64,000 nucleotides of DNA from Burkholderia oklahomensis C6786. Its GTDB lineage: Bacteria; Pseudomonadota; Gammaproteobacteria; Burkholderiales; Burkholderiaceae. This document shows positions 38,904 through 47,820 of this stretch, one piece after another. The notes under the pieces are model-generated. The model saw nothing but the letters and a program-made list of their open reading frames with translations, had not been told where the DNA came from and did no database searches. How positions within the stretch are numbered: the first letter of the stretch is position 1; every line of letters begins with the position of its first letter. The translations under genes and the position numbers were made by a program. The stretch spans positions 2,356,001 to 2,420,000 of the forward strand of contig NZ_CP009555.1 in the NCBI RefSeq assembly GCF_000959365.1. Reading direction: 5' to 3'.

Positions 38904-41018
38904 TCAGTGCGCGCGCGATTCGCCCGCCGCGCCGCTGCCGCGCGGCGGCCAGACGAGGCTGACCGGACGCTCGAGCACCGCGCGGCCGATCGCGGCGACG
39001 AGCGCGCGCACCTTGGTCGGCCTGAGGCTCCGGGAACGCACCGCCATCGTGAACGCGAGCGCGAAGCTCACCGCGACGTTCAGGATCGCCATGCTGAAGA
39101 CGCCCGCGACCGCCCACCACAGCTCGGCCGAGTGCAGCGTTTCCTTGCCGAGCACGCCGAGCGCGACGCCGATCGAACCGGCGGACAGCGTCACGTGCCG
39201 CACTTCGAACGAGAACGCGAACGCGCTGACGATCGCCGGCACGAGGCCGAGCATCAGTCCGAGCCCGACGTTGCCGACGACGCCCGCGACGTTCGACCGG
39301 CAGAAATGCGCGAGCTTCGCCGCGCCCGCGATGCCGAGCGTGATTCGCAGGCGGCGGTTGTACGCGAGCGCGTCGCCGACGCGATGCAGCACGAACCAGT
39401 TGTCGGCCCAGCCGGCGAGGAGGCTCGACGCCCACAGCAGCACGCCCGTCAGCGCAGCGTAGATCGGCGTCGGGCCGAACAGCGAGAACGATTTCAACGT
39501 CGCGTGCGCCTTCTCGGGCGAGATCACGTTCGCGTGCAGCACGCCGCTCGCGAACATCTGCACCGCGAAGCAGACGGGCAGCACGACGAGCACGTTGCCG
39601 CAGATCGCGGCCGCCTGCGTGCGGATCAGCGCGATCACCGACGACACGAACTGCTTCACGCCTTCGTCGTGGCCGGTGCCGTCGAGCTCGCGCGCGATCG
39701 TCGGCGCGGTCATCGCGGGCTGCTTCGTCGCGAGCGTGTAGTGCAGGAAGTGCATCAGCATGAAGCTCGCCGCGTAGTTGATGCCGGCGAGCAGCCCTTC
39801 GAGCATCGACTGCAGGTGCATGCCCGTGATCCCGAACTTGATGCAGACGGTCGCGACCGTCACGAGGCCGCCGCCTGCCGCCATCCGCAGCATCTTCAGA
39901 TACTCGGCGCGGCCGCGCGAGATGTAGTGCTCGCCCGTGTCGGCGTTCGTTTCGACGAGCTTGCGCGCGAAGAGGGAAAAGTTGCTGCGCACGAGGTGCG
40001 ACACGCTCTGGCTGTTCTGGTTCGCGTCGACGAGCTCGGCCGTCAGGTGCGCGAGCCCGCGCAGGTCGCCGCGCGTCATCCATGCGTTCAGGAGCGTTTC
40101 CGCGCGCTGGATGCGCATGCGCATGCGCTCGACCTGGAACACGATGTCGACCGACACGCCGTTGCGGTACAGATGCGAGAACACGTCGTCGATCGACACG
40201 CGGCACTCGTCGAGCAGCACGCGCAGATAGTTGACTTCGTGCAGCAGCTTGCTCGGATCGCCGCCGTCGTCGAGCGCCGCGTGCGCGGTCTCGACGGCGA
40301 GCATCGCGCGCGTCAGCCGATAGAAAGGCTGCGCTTCGAGCGGCGTGCGCGCGTCCTCGTCCGACAGGCGGCTTCGCACCGTCTGCGACAGGCCCGTCGA
40401 GCTGATCTGGCAGGTGAGGTTGTGCAGCGCGGCGAGCAGGTCGCGCGAGAACGAGCCGGGCTGGTGGCGCTCCTTGTCCGTCACGTCGAATGCGAACAGA
40501 TCGGCGAGCCGCGCGAGCAGGTCGTCGGGCAGCGCGTCGATCCACTGCGCGTCGGGCGTCGACGGGAACATCAGCGTGAAGAGCGCGGCGAGCTCGCGGC
40601 GGTTCGGCGCGGGCGGGATCAGCGACGAGTCGATCCGCTCGACGAGCGCGCCGAAGAAGCCCGAATGCACGGGCATTCCGGCGTCGCACAGCAGCGAGAT
40701 GCCGTCGCTCTCGCGCAGCACGCCGCGCAGCAGGCGCGCGACGTTCGTCTTCCATTCGGGATTGCGGTCGAGCACGTGGAACACGTAGCGCAGCCGCGCG
40801 TGCGCGGTGAACGTGCGTTCGCCGGACGCGGTCTGCGCGGGCGCGGCGGCCAGCATCGCGCCGTCGCGCCGCAGCCAGTGCGCGAGCTCGATCAGCCATT
40901 CGGCGCGTTCCGCGTACGGCGCGTCGGCATCGGCCGTCGCGAGGAGCGCGTCCAGCTGATGACTCGCGCTGCGCGACGCGCGCCACTTCTTGATCAGGGT
41001 CGTCAGGGATTCGAACAT
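38904..41018 (-). CDS. Gcr-type 'site-specific recombinase' membrane protein
   Basis: 704 residues. The N-terminal 300 are soluble and mostly helical (MFESLTTLIKKWRASRSASHQ ...); the C-terminal half has about seven hydrophobic segments, e.g. VLVVLPVCFAVQMFASGV and VGLGLMLGLVPAIVSAFAF. It fits the SpecificRecomb family, named after the gonococcal gcr gene. No tyrosine- or serine-recombinase catalytic motif is visible, and the membrane layout argues against DNA recombination, so the inherited name should be treated with caution. Confidence 0.82.
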   Translation of the reverse strand: MFESLTTLIKKWRASRSASHQLDALLATADADAPYAERAEWLIELAHWLRRDGAMLAAAPAQTASGERTFTAHARLRYVFHVLDRNPEWKTNVARLLRGVLRESDGISLLCDAGMPVHSGFFGALVERIDSSLIPPAPNRRELAALFTLMFPSTPDAQWIDALPDDLLARLADLFAFDVTDKERHQPGSFSRDLLAALHNLTCQISSTGLSQTVRSRLSDEDARTPLEAQPFYRLTRAMLAVETAHAALDDGGDPSKLLHEVNYLRVLLDECRVSIDDVFSHLYRNGVSVDIVFQVERMRMRIQRAETLLNAWMTRGDLRGLAHLTAELVDANQNSQSVSHLVRSNFSLFARKLVETNADTGEHYISRGRAEYLKMLRMAAGGGLVTVATVCIKFGITGMHLQSMLEGLLAGINYAASFMLMHFLHYTLATKQPAMTAPTIARELDGTGHDEGVKQFVSSVIALIRTQAAAICGNVLVVLPVCFAVQMFASGVLHANVISPEKAHATLKSFSLFGPTPIYAALTGVLLWASSLLAGWADNWFVLHRVGDALAYNRRLRITLGIAGAAKLAHFCRSNVAGVVGNVGLGLMLGLVPAIVSAFAFSFEVRHVTLSAGSIGVALGVLGKETLHSAELWWAVAGVFSMAILNVAVSFALAFTMAVRSRSLRPTKVRALVAAIGRAVLERPVSLVWPPRGSGAAGESRAH

Positions 41019-41791
41019 AAGCGGGATATCGGGCGCCCCGAAGGGCTGGGTTCTGTCGGGATGCTGCGCAAACCGGCGGCGCGGCGCAAGGTGGCTCGCG
41101 CACGGCGGTTCGGTCGGTCATGCAATCGTTCTGGCGTTCGTCGAATGCGCGGCGCCGCGGTTCGCGGCGCGATGACGGACCGGCACGGTCCGGGGCGACG
41201 GCGGGGCGGCGCAGCACGGCGCGCATGGCCCCCGGCCCGCCGGAAGGTGCGTAGGATCGTCAATCGACGCGAAAAACGCAAGGCGACCGTCGGCGGCGCT
41301 GTCGGTTCCTCTGTCGAATCGATAAACAATGTCAAACGGTCGGTCGCCGGCTCGACCCGGCGGGCGGGAGGCGGCGTCGGGCGGGCGGTGGGCGGACGGC
41401 GGCGCGGGTGCGTCACGGCCGGTCTCGCGATCGTGTCGTCTGTGTCGAGCATGCGCGCCGCGCGGCGCGCATCGGTCGCGGAGGCCGAACCGGGATTGCC
41501 GATCGAGGCGTACACGCCGGGCGAGTCGGTTGAGCCGGCAAAGGCGCTCGGGTTCTCCGGTCGAGCCGAATGTTGCGACAAACGCGGACGCATCGGTTGC
41601 CGAGGCCGGCTCAACTCGCGGCCCTCACGCCTTGCGGCCCTCGCGCCGCGTGGACCTCACGCTCTACGGACCTCAAGCCTCATAGACCTCGCGCTTCGCA
41701 AATCCCACATCCCACATCTCACGTCTCACATCTCTCGAATCTCCCCCCCTCGCCGACTTCGCGCCCCACGGTCCTCTGCATGCCACATACG
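41019..41791. other. 773-bp intergenic region with degenerate repeats
   Basis: The longest non-coding stretch here, between pqiC stop and recombinase start. It holds GC-rich strings (41350-41410), two copies of a roughly 23-bp element (near 41469 and 41591), five degenerate 16-bp units (41619-41698) and degenerate 7-bp units (41704-41731). No frame has a ribosome-binding site or motif. The 200 bp next to 41018 should contain the recombinase promoter. Confidence 0.6.
41619..41698. repeat. Five degenerate 16-bp tandem units
   Basis: Units begin at 41619, 41635, 41651, 41667 and 41683. The common core is GRCCTCRCGC, e.g. CGGCCCTCACGCCTTG and TGGACCTCACGCTCTA. The drift between copies suggests an old minisatellite. 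It is followed by CCCACAT/CTCACGT/CTCACAT heptamers at 41704-41731. Confidence 0.75.
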
Positions 41792-42577
41792 TCACGGCGC
41801 GTCGCCGACGCGCTGCGTGTCCGCCGCGGACGGACTCGCCGGGCAACGGACGACCGGCGTCGCGAGCGATAACGCGTCGTTGGCCGCCGCATCCTTCGTC
41901 GCCGCCGCGGCTTGCTTCGCCGCCGCACCGTTCGCCGCAGCCCGCGTCGCGACGGCCGCGCGCGCGGCCGCCATCGCGCGCACGCCGGCCGCGATCCGGT
42001 CGGCGAGCACGCCGACCGCCTGCCGGTGGCCCGCGACGAGCGCATCGTAGCCCGGCTGCACCGGTTCGACGACGTCGGTGCGGCAGGTCATCACCGCCGG
42101 GCTCGGCAGCGCGCGCACGCTCCAGACGGCGGCGAGCGCCGCGTGCCTGCCGGGCCACGACTCGAAGCGCTGGACGTTCACGCTGACCCGGTAGACGGGC
42201 GCGCCCGGCGGATACGCGGCGTCCGCGACGTCGATCGTGTCGAGCCGCCGCGTGAGCGCCGACGACAGCGCGCGGCGGATCTCGTCGGCGGGCGGCGACG
42301 CCCAGCGTTCCTCTTCGAGCACGTCGACCTGCGCGGCGTTTTTCTGGACGACCAGCTGATTCTTCGCGACCTGCTCCGGCACGCCGATGGACGGCACCTG
42401 GATCAGGAACGCGGGATTTGCGCTCACGCTTTGCGCAGTGGCGGCCGTCGAGGCCGCGGCGTCGAGCGTGTAGAAGCGCGCGGGCGGCGACGACGAGCAG
42501 GCCGCGAGCGTGGCCGCCGCCGCGGCGGCGAGCGCGGCGCGCGCGAGGCGCGCCGGCCGGAGCGAGCGTGCGGTCAT
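41792..42577 (-). CDS. pqiC: PqiC-type outer-membrane lipoprotein
   Basis: 261 residues with a lipoprotein signal peptide and lipobox LAAC at Cys27, then a PqiC/ABC-auxiliary lipoprotein domain ([44 protein letters not shown]). It should sit at the inner face of the outer membrane as the dock for the PqiB tube. The C-terminal 60 residues are Ala-rich and poorly conserved. Start 42577 overlaps the pqiB stop as ATGA. Confidence 0.9.
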   Translation of the reverse strand: MTARSLRPARLARAALAAAAAATLAACSSSPPARFYTLDAAASTAATAQSVSANPAFLIQVPSIGVPEQVAKNQLVVQKNAAQVDVLEEERWASPPADEIRRALSSALTRRLDTIDVADAAYPPGAPVYRVSVNVQRFESWPGRHAALAAVWSVRALPSPAVMTCRTDVVEPVQPGYDALVAGHRQAVGVLADRIAAGVRAMAAARAAVATRAAANGAAAKQAAAATKDAAANDALSLATPVVRCPASPSAADTQRVGDAP

Positions 42578-44229
42578 TTCTGATCTCCTGGTTTGCCTTT
42601 CAGCAGCGATTCGGGATGCCGCTCGAGATAGTCGGCGAGCGCGTTCAGCGATTGCAGCGTGCGCGTCAGCTCCTTCAGCGCGCCGCGCACGTCCGATTGC
42701 AGCGGCGAATCCTGCTGCAGCGTCGCTTCCGCGGTCGTGAACGTCTGCTTCGCCGCGGACAGCGTGTCGCGCGCCTCGGGCGCGACCTCGGTGTCGAGCC
42801 GCTTGAACAGCTTGTCCGCATTCGCGAGCGCGCTGTTCAGGTTCGTGCCGATCTGGTCGAACGGCACCTTGTCGAGCTTCTTCGCGATGTCGGCGACCTG
42901 CAACTGCAGTTCGTCGAGCGTGTTCGGCACGGTCGGCAGCTCGACCGGCTCGCGGTCGAGGTTGATCTTCACGGGCGGCGCCTTCGGGAAGAAGTCGAGC
43001 GCGACGTATAGCTGGCTCGTCAGCAGATTGCCCGTGCGAAGCTGGCCGCGCAGCCCGTGCTGGACGAGCCGCGACAGCACTTCGCGCCGCGCCGCGGCGC
43101 CCTTGTCCTGCGCCGCCTCGCGGAATTTCCGGCCGAGCCGGTCGGGGTAGACGTTCATCGTCACCGGCATCGTGAAGGTCTTCGTCTTCGGGTCGTAGTC
43201 GATGCCGATGTTCGTCACCTGGCCGAGCACGATGCCGCGGAAGTCGATGGGCGCGCCGACGGACAGCCCGCGCAGCGACTGGTTGAAGTTCATCACGACC
43301 TGCACCGGCTCGCCGTCCGGCTCGCGCATCGCGTCGCCTTCGTCGGTGCCGAGCCGGAACGTCATGTTGTTCGGCGCGGGCGGGCCGGCCGACTGGTTCG
43401 GCGGCGGCTGGAACGCGATGCCGCCGAGGATCACGGTCGCGAGCGACTGCGTGTTCAGCTTGAAGCCGCTCGAGTCGAGCCGCAGATCGACGCCGCTTGC
43501 CTGCCACCAGCGCGAGTTCAGCCCGACGTACTGATCGTACGGCGCGTTGACGAACACCCGGAACGTGACGCCCGTGCCGTCCTTGTCGAGCGAGAAGCCG
43601 ACGACCTGGCCGACCTGCACGCGCCGGTAGTAGACCGGCGAGCCGATGTCGATCGAGCCGAGCGAATCGCCGCGCAGCACGTACTGGGTGCCTTTCTGGT
43701 CGCCCGTGACGGCGGGCGGCGTCTCGAGCCCGGTGAACGATTTCTCGGTCTCGTCCGAGCGGCCCGCGTCGACGCCGATGTACGCGCCGGACAGCAGCGT
43801 GCTCAAGCCGGACACGCCGGTCGCGCCGACCCGCGGCCGCACGACCCAGAAGCGCGAGCCCTTCACCGCGAAGTCCTCGGTTTCCTTCTTCAGTTGCACG
43901 TCGACGAGCACGTGCGACAGATCCTTCGACAGCTTGATCGTCTTGACCATGCCGATCTCGACGTCCTTGTACTTGACCTGCGTCTTGCCGGGCTCGAGGC
44001 CCTCGGCGCTCTTGAAGCTGATCGTGATCTCCGGTCCGCGCTCGAGCACTGACTTGACGACGAGCCCGATGCCGATCAGCGCGGCGACGAGCGGCACGAG
44101 CCACACGAGCGACGGCAGCCAGCCGGAGCGCCGCGTGATCACGGGGTCGGGGAGTATCGGCGGTTCGCTGCCGGGCGGGGACGGAGGGGCCGCATTCGGG
44201 TCGTGCTGCGGGCCTTGCGGTCTATTCAT
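42574..44229 (-). CDS. pqiB: PqiB-type MCE protein, intermembrane transport
   Basis: 551 residues: one N-terminal membrane helix (LVWLVPLVAALIGIGLVV, about 25-42) and three MCE (MlaD) domains, starting near ITISFKSAEGLEPGKTQVKY, KGTQYVLRGDSLGSIDIGSP and MNFNQSLRGLSVGAPIDFRG, then a long helical C-terminus that in PqiB forms the needle across the periplasm. MCE hexamers carry phospholipids between the membranes. The start overlaps the second PqiA gene by 8 bases. Confidence 0.95.
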   Translation of the reverse strand: MNRPQGPQHDPNAAPPSPPGSEPPILPDPVITRRSGWLPSLVWLVPLVAALIGIGLVVKSVLERGPEITISFKSAEGLEPGKTQVKYKDVEIGMVKTIKLSKDLSHVLVDVQLKKETEDFAVKGSRFWVVRPRVGATGVSGLSTLLSGAYIGVDAGRSDETEKSFTGLETPPAVTGDQKGTQYVLRGDSLGSIDIGSPVYYRRVQVGQVVGFSLDKDGTGVTFRVFVNAPYDQYVGLNSRWWQASGVDLRLDSSGFKLNTQSLATVILGGIAFQPPPNQSAGPPAPNNMTFRLGTDEGDAMREPDGEPVQVVMNFNQSLRGLSVGAPIDFRGIVLGQVTNIGIDYDPKTKTFTMPVTMNVYPDRLGRKFREAAQDKGAAARREVLSRLVQHGLRGQLRTGNLLTSQLYVALDFFPKAPPVKINLDREPVELPTVPNTLDELQLQVADIAKKLDKVPFDQIGTNLNSALANADKLFKRLDTEVAPEARDTLSAAKQTFTTAEATLQQDSPLQSDVRGALKELTRTLQSLNALADYLERHPESLLKGKPGDQK

Positions 44230-44884
44230 GAGGATTCCCTGAGTTTTCTACGTTGTCCCAGATGAGGCGCGGGTCGAACTGCATCGACGCGAGCATCGTC
44301 AGGATCACGACCGAGCCGAACGCGAGCGCGCCGGGGCCCGCCGTGATCACCGCGAGCGAGCGGAAATGGACGAGCGCGACCGTCAGCGTGACGACGAAGA
44401 TGTCGAGCATCGACCAGCGGCCGATCCGCTCGACGATCCGGTACAGCCGGATGCGCTCGTGCGGACGCCACGCGGAGCGGCGCTGCGCGGTGACGACGAG
44501 GATCGTGAGCACGCCGAGCTTCAGCATCGGCACGAGAATGCTCGCGACGAACACGACGACGGCGAGCGGCCATTCGCCCGACGTCCAGAAATAGACGACG
44601 CCGCTCATGATCGTGTCCTCCTGCGAGCCGACGATCGACGCCGTGCGCATGATCGGCAGGAGGTTCGCCGGGATGTAGAGGATCGCGGCGGCGAGCAGGA
44701 GCGCCAGGGTGCGCGCGATGCTGTCCGGCGTGCGCAGGTGCAGCGCGGCGCCGCAGCGCGCGCAGTGCTCGGGCTTCTCGTGCGAGCTGAGCGAGTCCGG
44801 CGACGGGCGCGTGAGCTTCTGCACGTGGCCGCACGCGTGGCAGCTCGCCATGCCGGCGCGTGCCGCGGTGACGATTTCGCTCAT
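44222..44884 (-). CDS. pqiA: PqiA-like membrane protein, second half
   Basis: 220 residues. A zinc ribbon (Cys15, Cys18, Cys41, Cys44) precedes four membrane segments (e.g. ALLLAAAILYIPANLLPI and LAVVVFVASILVPMLKLGVLTI). It corresponds to the C-terminal half of E. coli PqiA, a two-repeat protein. It overlaps both neighbours (44881-44884 with the first half, 44222-44229 with pqiB), so the four Pqi proteins are made from one coupled message. Confidence 0.9.
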   Translation of the reverse strand: MSEIVTAARAGMASCHACGHVQKLTRPSPDSLSSHEKPEHCARCGAALHLRTPDSIARTLALLLAAAILYIPANLLPIMRTASIVGSQEDTIMSGVVYFWTSGEWPLAVVVFVASILVPMLKLGVLTILVVTAQRRSAWRPHERIRLYRIVERIGRWSMLDIFVVTLTVALVHFRSLAVITAGPGALAFGSVVILTMLASMQFDPRLIWDNVENSGNPHE

Positions 44885-45537
44885 CGCGCCCGCGCCTCGT
44901 CGGTCGTGCCGGGCGCTGCGCCGGCTGCCCGCCCGCGCAGCGAATCGGCGATGTCCCACAGCGTGCGCGGATCGAACATCACGACGACGGCGAGCATCAG
45001 CGTGAGCGCCGCGAACGCGAAGAGGGCGGCCTCCGGGATCACGCGCGCGAGGCTCACCATCTTGACGATCGTGACGAGGATGCCGAGCATGAAGACTTCG
45101 ATCATCCCCCACGGGCGCACGAGCTGGATCGCGCGCAGCACGCCGTTGAAGCCGGGCGGAATCGCGCCCGCGCGCAGCGGAAAGAGCACGTAGAGGAGTG
45201 CGGCCATCTCGACGAGCGGAAAGAGGAGCGTCGAGCAGAACACCATCACGGCGACGAGCGGCATCCCCTGATTCCACATCGCCTCGAGCGCGCCGAAGAG
45301 CGTCGTCTGCACGCGCATCCCGTTCACGTCCATTTCGAGGATCGGGAAGCCCTGCGCGATCAGGAACGTGATGAGCGCGCCGAGCGTGAGCGCGCAGATG
45401 CGGTCGACCTGCGCCGAGCCGCTCCGGTAGAGCAGCGCGTCGCAGCGCGGACAGCGGGCGGTATCTTTGCCGCTAAGGCGCGGTTTGTGCAACAGTGCGT
45501 CGCATTCGTGACAGGCAATCAGGGTGTTTCGTTCCAT
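44881..45537 (-). CDS. pqiA: PqiA-like membrane protein, first half
   Basis: 218 residues with a zinc ribbon (Cys9, Cys12, Cys29, Cys32) and four membrane segments (ICALTLGALITFLIAQGFPIL; MPLVAVMVFCSTLLFPLVEMAALLYV spans two). It matches the N-terminal half of E. coli PqiA. The first gene of the operon; its start at 45537 faces cytochrome b561 across 261 bp. In E. coli the pqi genes are under SoxRS and stationary-phase control; nothing here shows that directly. Confidence 0.9.
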   Translation of the reverse strand: MERNTLIACHECDALLHKPRLSGKDTARCPRCDALLYRSGSAQVDRICALTLGALITFLIAQGFPILEMDVNGMRVQTTLFGALEAMWNQGMPLVAVMVFCSTLLFPLVEMAALLYVLFPLRAGAIPPGFNGVLRAIQLVRPWGMIEVFMLGILVTIVKMVSLARVIPEAALFAFAALTLMLAVVVMFDPRTLWDIADSLRGRAAGAAPGTTDEARAR

Positions 45538-45798
45538 ATGGAAGGACGGTTCGCGGCATCGCAGGGACGCGTTCACAGGGCCAGAACCCGCGCCAATCTT
45601 ACCAAAAGGCGATTTTTGCGGTGTCAAGTGCAGGCGAGCGGCCCGCGGCGCCGGCCGCCTCGCCCGGCGGAGCGGCCGGCCGGGCAGGCGGTTTCGGGAT
45701 TCTGCCATTCGCGACCGGTTGCGGTAGCATGGCGGCCGTGACATGCGTCGGACGAATGCAGCAGCGTCGGCGCGGTTTTTCGCTGAACTGAGGAATTC

Positions 45799-46359
45799 AT
45801 GGCATCGTTTTCGTCTTCGACGTCACCCGCAGCTTACACGCGCACCGCGATCGCGCTCCACTGGCTGATCGCGCTGCTCATCGTGTGCGGCTTCGCGCTC
45901 GGCTGGGTGATGACGAGCATTCCCGGCTTCACGCCGACGAAGCTCAAATACTATTCGTGGCACAAGTGGATCGGCGTCACGGTGTTCGCGTTCGCGGTCG
46001 TGCGCGTGCTCTGGCGCGCGACCCACGTGCCGCCGCCGATGCCGGCCGGCATGCCCGTGTGGCAGCGCGCAGGCGCGCACGCGGTTCACGCGCTCCTCTA
46101 CGTGCTGATGTTCGCGATTCCCGTGACGGGCTACCTGTACAGCTCGGCCGCGAACATTCCGGTCGTCTATCTCGGGCTCGTGCCGCTGCCGCGCCTGATC
46201 GACCCCGATCCCGCGCTGAAGGCGGTGCTGAAGACCGCGCACGTCGCGCTCAACTACGGCCTGCTCGCGCTCGTCGCCGCGCACGTCGCGGCGGCCGTCA
46301 AGCACCAATGGCTCGACCGCGACGGCGTGCTGACGCGGATGCTTCCCTTCCTCAAATAA
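45799..46359 (+). CDS. Cytochrome b561 family protein
   Basis: 186-residue inner-membrane di-haem b protein with four helices. Likely haem histidines are in IALHWLIALLIV (His21), the KWIGVTVFAFAVVRVLWR helix region (KYYSWHKW), HAVHALLYVLMF and LVAAHVAAAVKH. It probably passes electrons between quinol and a periplasmic acceptor. It heads a set with two YceI proteins; the same pairing (yceJ-yceI) exists in E. coli. GAGGA precedes ATG 45799. Confidence 0.9.
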   Translation: MASFSSSTSPAAYTRTAIALHWLIALLIVCGFALGWVMTSIPGFTPTKLKYYSWHKWIGVTVFAFAVVRVLWRATHVPPPMPAGMPVWQRAGAHAVHALLYVLMFAIPVTGYLYSSAANIPVVYLGLVPLPRLIDPDPALKAVLKTAHVALNYGLLALVAAHVAAAVKHQWLDRDGVLTRMLPFLK

Positions 46360-46370
46360 CAAGGATCGTC

Positions 46371-46931
46371 ATGAAAGTCTCGTTCTACCGCTACATGCTC
46401 GCGGCGTTCGCCGCCGCTTCGGTCGCCGTGTCGGGCGCCGCATTCGCGCAGGTCGATCTCGCGAAGAGCAAGGTGTCGGCCGTCTCGAAGCAGATGAACG
46501 TGCCGACGGAAGGCGTGTTCAAGAAGTTCGCCGCGCAGATCAAGTTCGATCCGGCGAAGGCCGCGCAAGGCAGCGCGCAGATGACGATCGACGTCGCGAG
46601 CTATGATCTCGGCGACCAGATGTACAACGACCAGGTCGCGGGCAAGGACTGGTTCGACGCGAAGGCGTATCCGCAGGCGAGCTTCGTGTCGACCGCGATC
46701 GCGCCCGCGGGCGGCAACAAGTACAACGTGTCGGGCAAGCTGACGATCAAGGGCAAGACGGTGCCCGTGACCGTGCCCGTGACGATCACGCAGAACGGCG
46801 CGGCGCAGGTCTTCGACGGCGTGCTGCCGATCAAGCGCTCGACGTTCAACGTCGGCACGGGCGAATGGAAGGACACGTCCGTTGTCGCCGACGAAGTGCA
46901 GATCAAGTTTCACATCGTCGCCGCGAAATAA
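46371..46931 (+). CDS. YceI family periplasmic protein
   Basis: 186 residues: Sec signal peptide (MKVSFYRYMLAAFAAASVAV..., cut after AFA-Q near residue 25), then a lipocalin-like YceI barrel with VPTEGVFKKFAAQIKFDPAKA, GNKYNVSGKLTIKGKTVPVTV and RSTFNVGTGEW. YceI proteins bind polyisoprenoid lipids. It follows the cytochrome gene by 11 bp and is paralogous to the next gene. AAGGA at 46361-46365 is the ribosome-binding site. Confidence 0.93.
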   Translation: MKVSFYRYMLAAFAAASVAVSGAAFAQVDLAKSKVSAVSKQMNVPTEGVFKKFAAQIKFDPAKAAQGSAQMTIDVASYDLGDQMYNDQVAGKDWFDAKAYPQASFVSTAIAPAGGNKYNVSGKLTIKGKTVPVTVPVTITQNGAAQVFDGVLPIKRSTFNVGTGEWKDTSVVADEVQIKFHIVAAK

Positions 46932-46997
46932 CGCGGGCGGCGGTTCGCACCACCCCTGCGCCGCTCGAGAGCGCGGCGCCGTCATAAGGAGATTGAT

Positions 46998-47576
46998 TTG
47001 AGCAAGCAATTGATGATCGCGGCGGGCGCGCTCGCCGCCGCACTGTCGTTCTCGGCGCACGCGGCGCCGTCGACGTACCAGTTCGACCCGAGCCACACGT
47101 ACCCGAGCTTCGAGGCCGATCACTTCGGCGGCCTGTCGGTGTGGCGCGGCAAGTTCGACCAGTCGAGCGGCACCGTGACGCTCGACCGCGCGGCGAAGAC
47201 GGGCACCGTCGACGTGACGACGAAGGTCGCGTCGATCTCGACCGGCAGCCAGAAGCTCGACGAGCACCTGCAGACGCCGGACTTCTTCGATGCGGCGAAG
47301 TACCCGGAAGCGACCTACAAGGGCACGATCAAGTTCGAAGGCGACAAGCCGGCCGAAGTCGTCGGCAATCTGACGCTGCACGGCGTCACGAAGCCGCTGA
47401 CGCTGAAGATCGATTCGTTCAAGTGCATGCCGCACCCGATGCTGAAGAAGGAAGTGTGCGGCGTCGACGCGGTCGGCGAGTTCAGCCGCGACGACTTCGG
47501 CCTCGACTACGGCAAGCAGTACGGCTTCAAGATGAAGACGAAGCTCCTCATCTCGGCCGAAGCGGTCAAGCAGTAA
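46998..47576 (+). CDS. YceI family periplasmic protein, TTG start
   Basis: 192 residues. Signal peptide to about residue 23 (SFSAHA-A), then the YceI barrel: [38 protein letters not shown] and [18 protein letters not shown] at 46998 is the chosen start because AAGGAG at 46986-46991 stands 6 bases before it; the next ATG would remove half the signal peptide's n-region. It differs clearly from the YceI gene before it, so the pair is an old duplication. A terminator follows. Confidence 0.92.
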   Translation: MSKQLMIAAGALAAALSFSAHAAPSTYQFDPSHTYPSFEADHFGGLSVWRGKFDQSSGTVTLDRAAKTGTVDVTTKVASISTGSQKLDEHLQTPDFFDAAKYPEATYKGTIKFEGDKPAEVVGNLTLHGVTKPLTLKIDSFKCMPHPMLKKEVCGVDAVGEFSRDDFGLDYGKQYGFKMKTKLLISAEAVKQ

Positions 47577-47625
47577 CGCGAAGCGACGCGCCGCCCGCGA
47601 TGCGCGGCGGCTCCATCGCTTCGAC

Positions 47626-47665
47626 GAACCGCCGCGTCCCGCATCGGGCGCGGCGGTTCTTTTTT
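47626..47665 (+). terminator. Terminator after the second YceI gene
   Basis: Stem GAACCGCCGCG (47626-47636) with CGCGGCGGTTC (47649-47659), an inner CCC/GGG extension, then six T. Confidence 0.9.
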
Positions 47666-47691
47666 GGCGCGCGCGGGGCCCTGCCTATAAT
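47664..47691 (+). promoter_or_regulatory. Promoter of MHS transporter gene
   Basis: TTGGCG (47664-47669), 16-bp spacer, TATAAT (47686-47691). The predicted start near 47698 puts the CCGGT repeat inside a leader of about 120 nt. Confidence 0.7.
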
Positions 47692-47750
47692 CGTCCGCAT
47701 CCGTGTCGCGGCCCGTTTTCGGGCGGCGGCGCGCGCCGGGTGCCGGATGC

Positions 47751-47780
47751 CCGGTCCGGTCCGGTCCGGTCCGGTCCGGT
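47751..47780. repeat. Pentanucleotide tandem repeat (6 x CCGGT) in 5' leader
   Basis: Six exact CCGGT units, 41 bp before the start codon of the MHS transporter. CCGGT units can pair weakly with each other, so copy number could alter leader folding. Confidence 0.97.
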
Positions 47781-47820
47781 CGGGGCGACAATCGACGATC
47801 AGAACAATTCAGGAGACTCC

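Noticed and set aside
37165..41226. 1353-codon open frame on the minus strand
   Set aside because: It runs across two real genes in another frame, is dominated by Arg and Ala, and has no motif. GC-rich DNA leaves such shadow frames open.
41673..42158. Minus-strand gene downstream of pqiC
   Set aside because: Overlaps pqiC in another frame and extends into degenerate repeats; no start signal.
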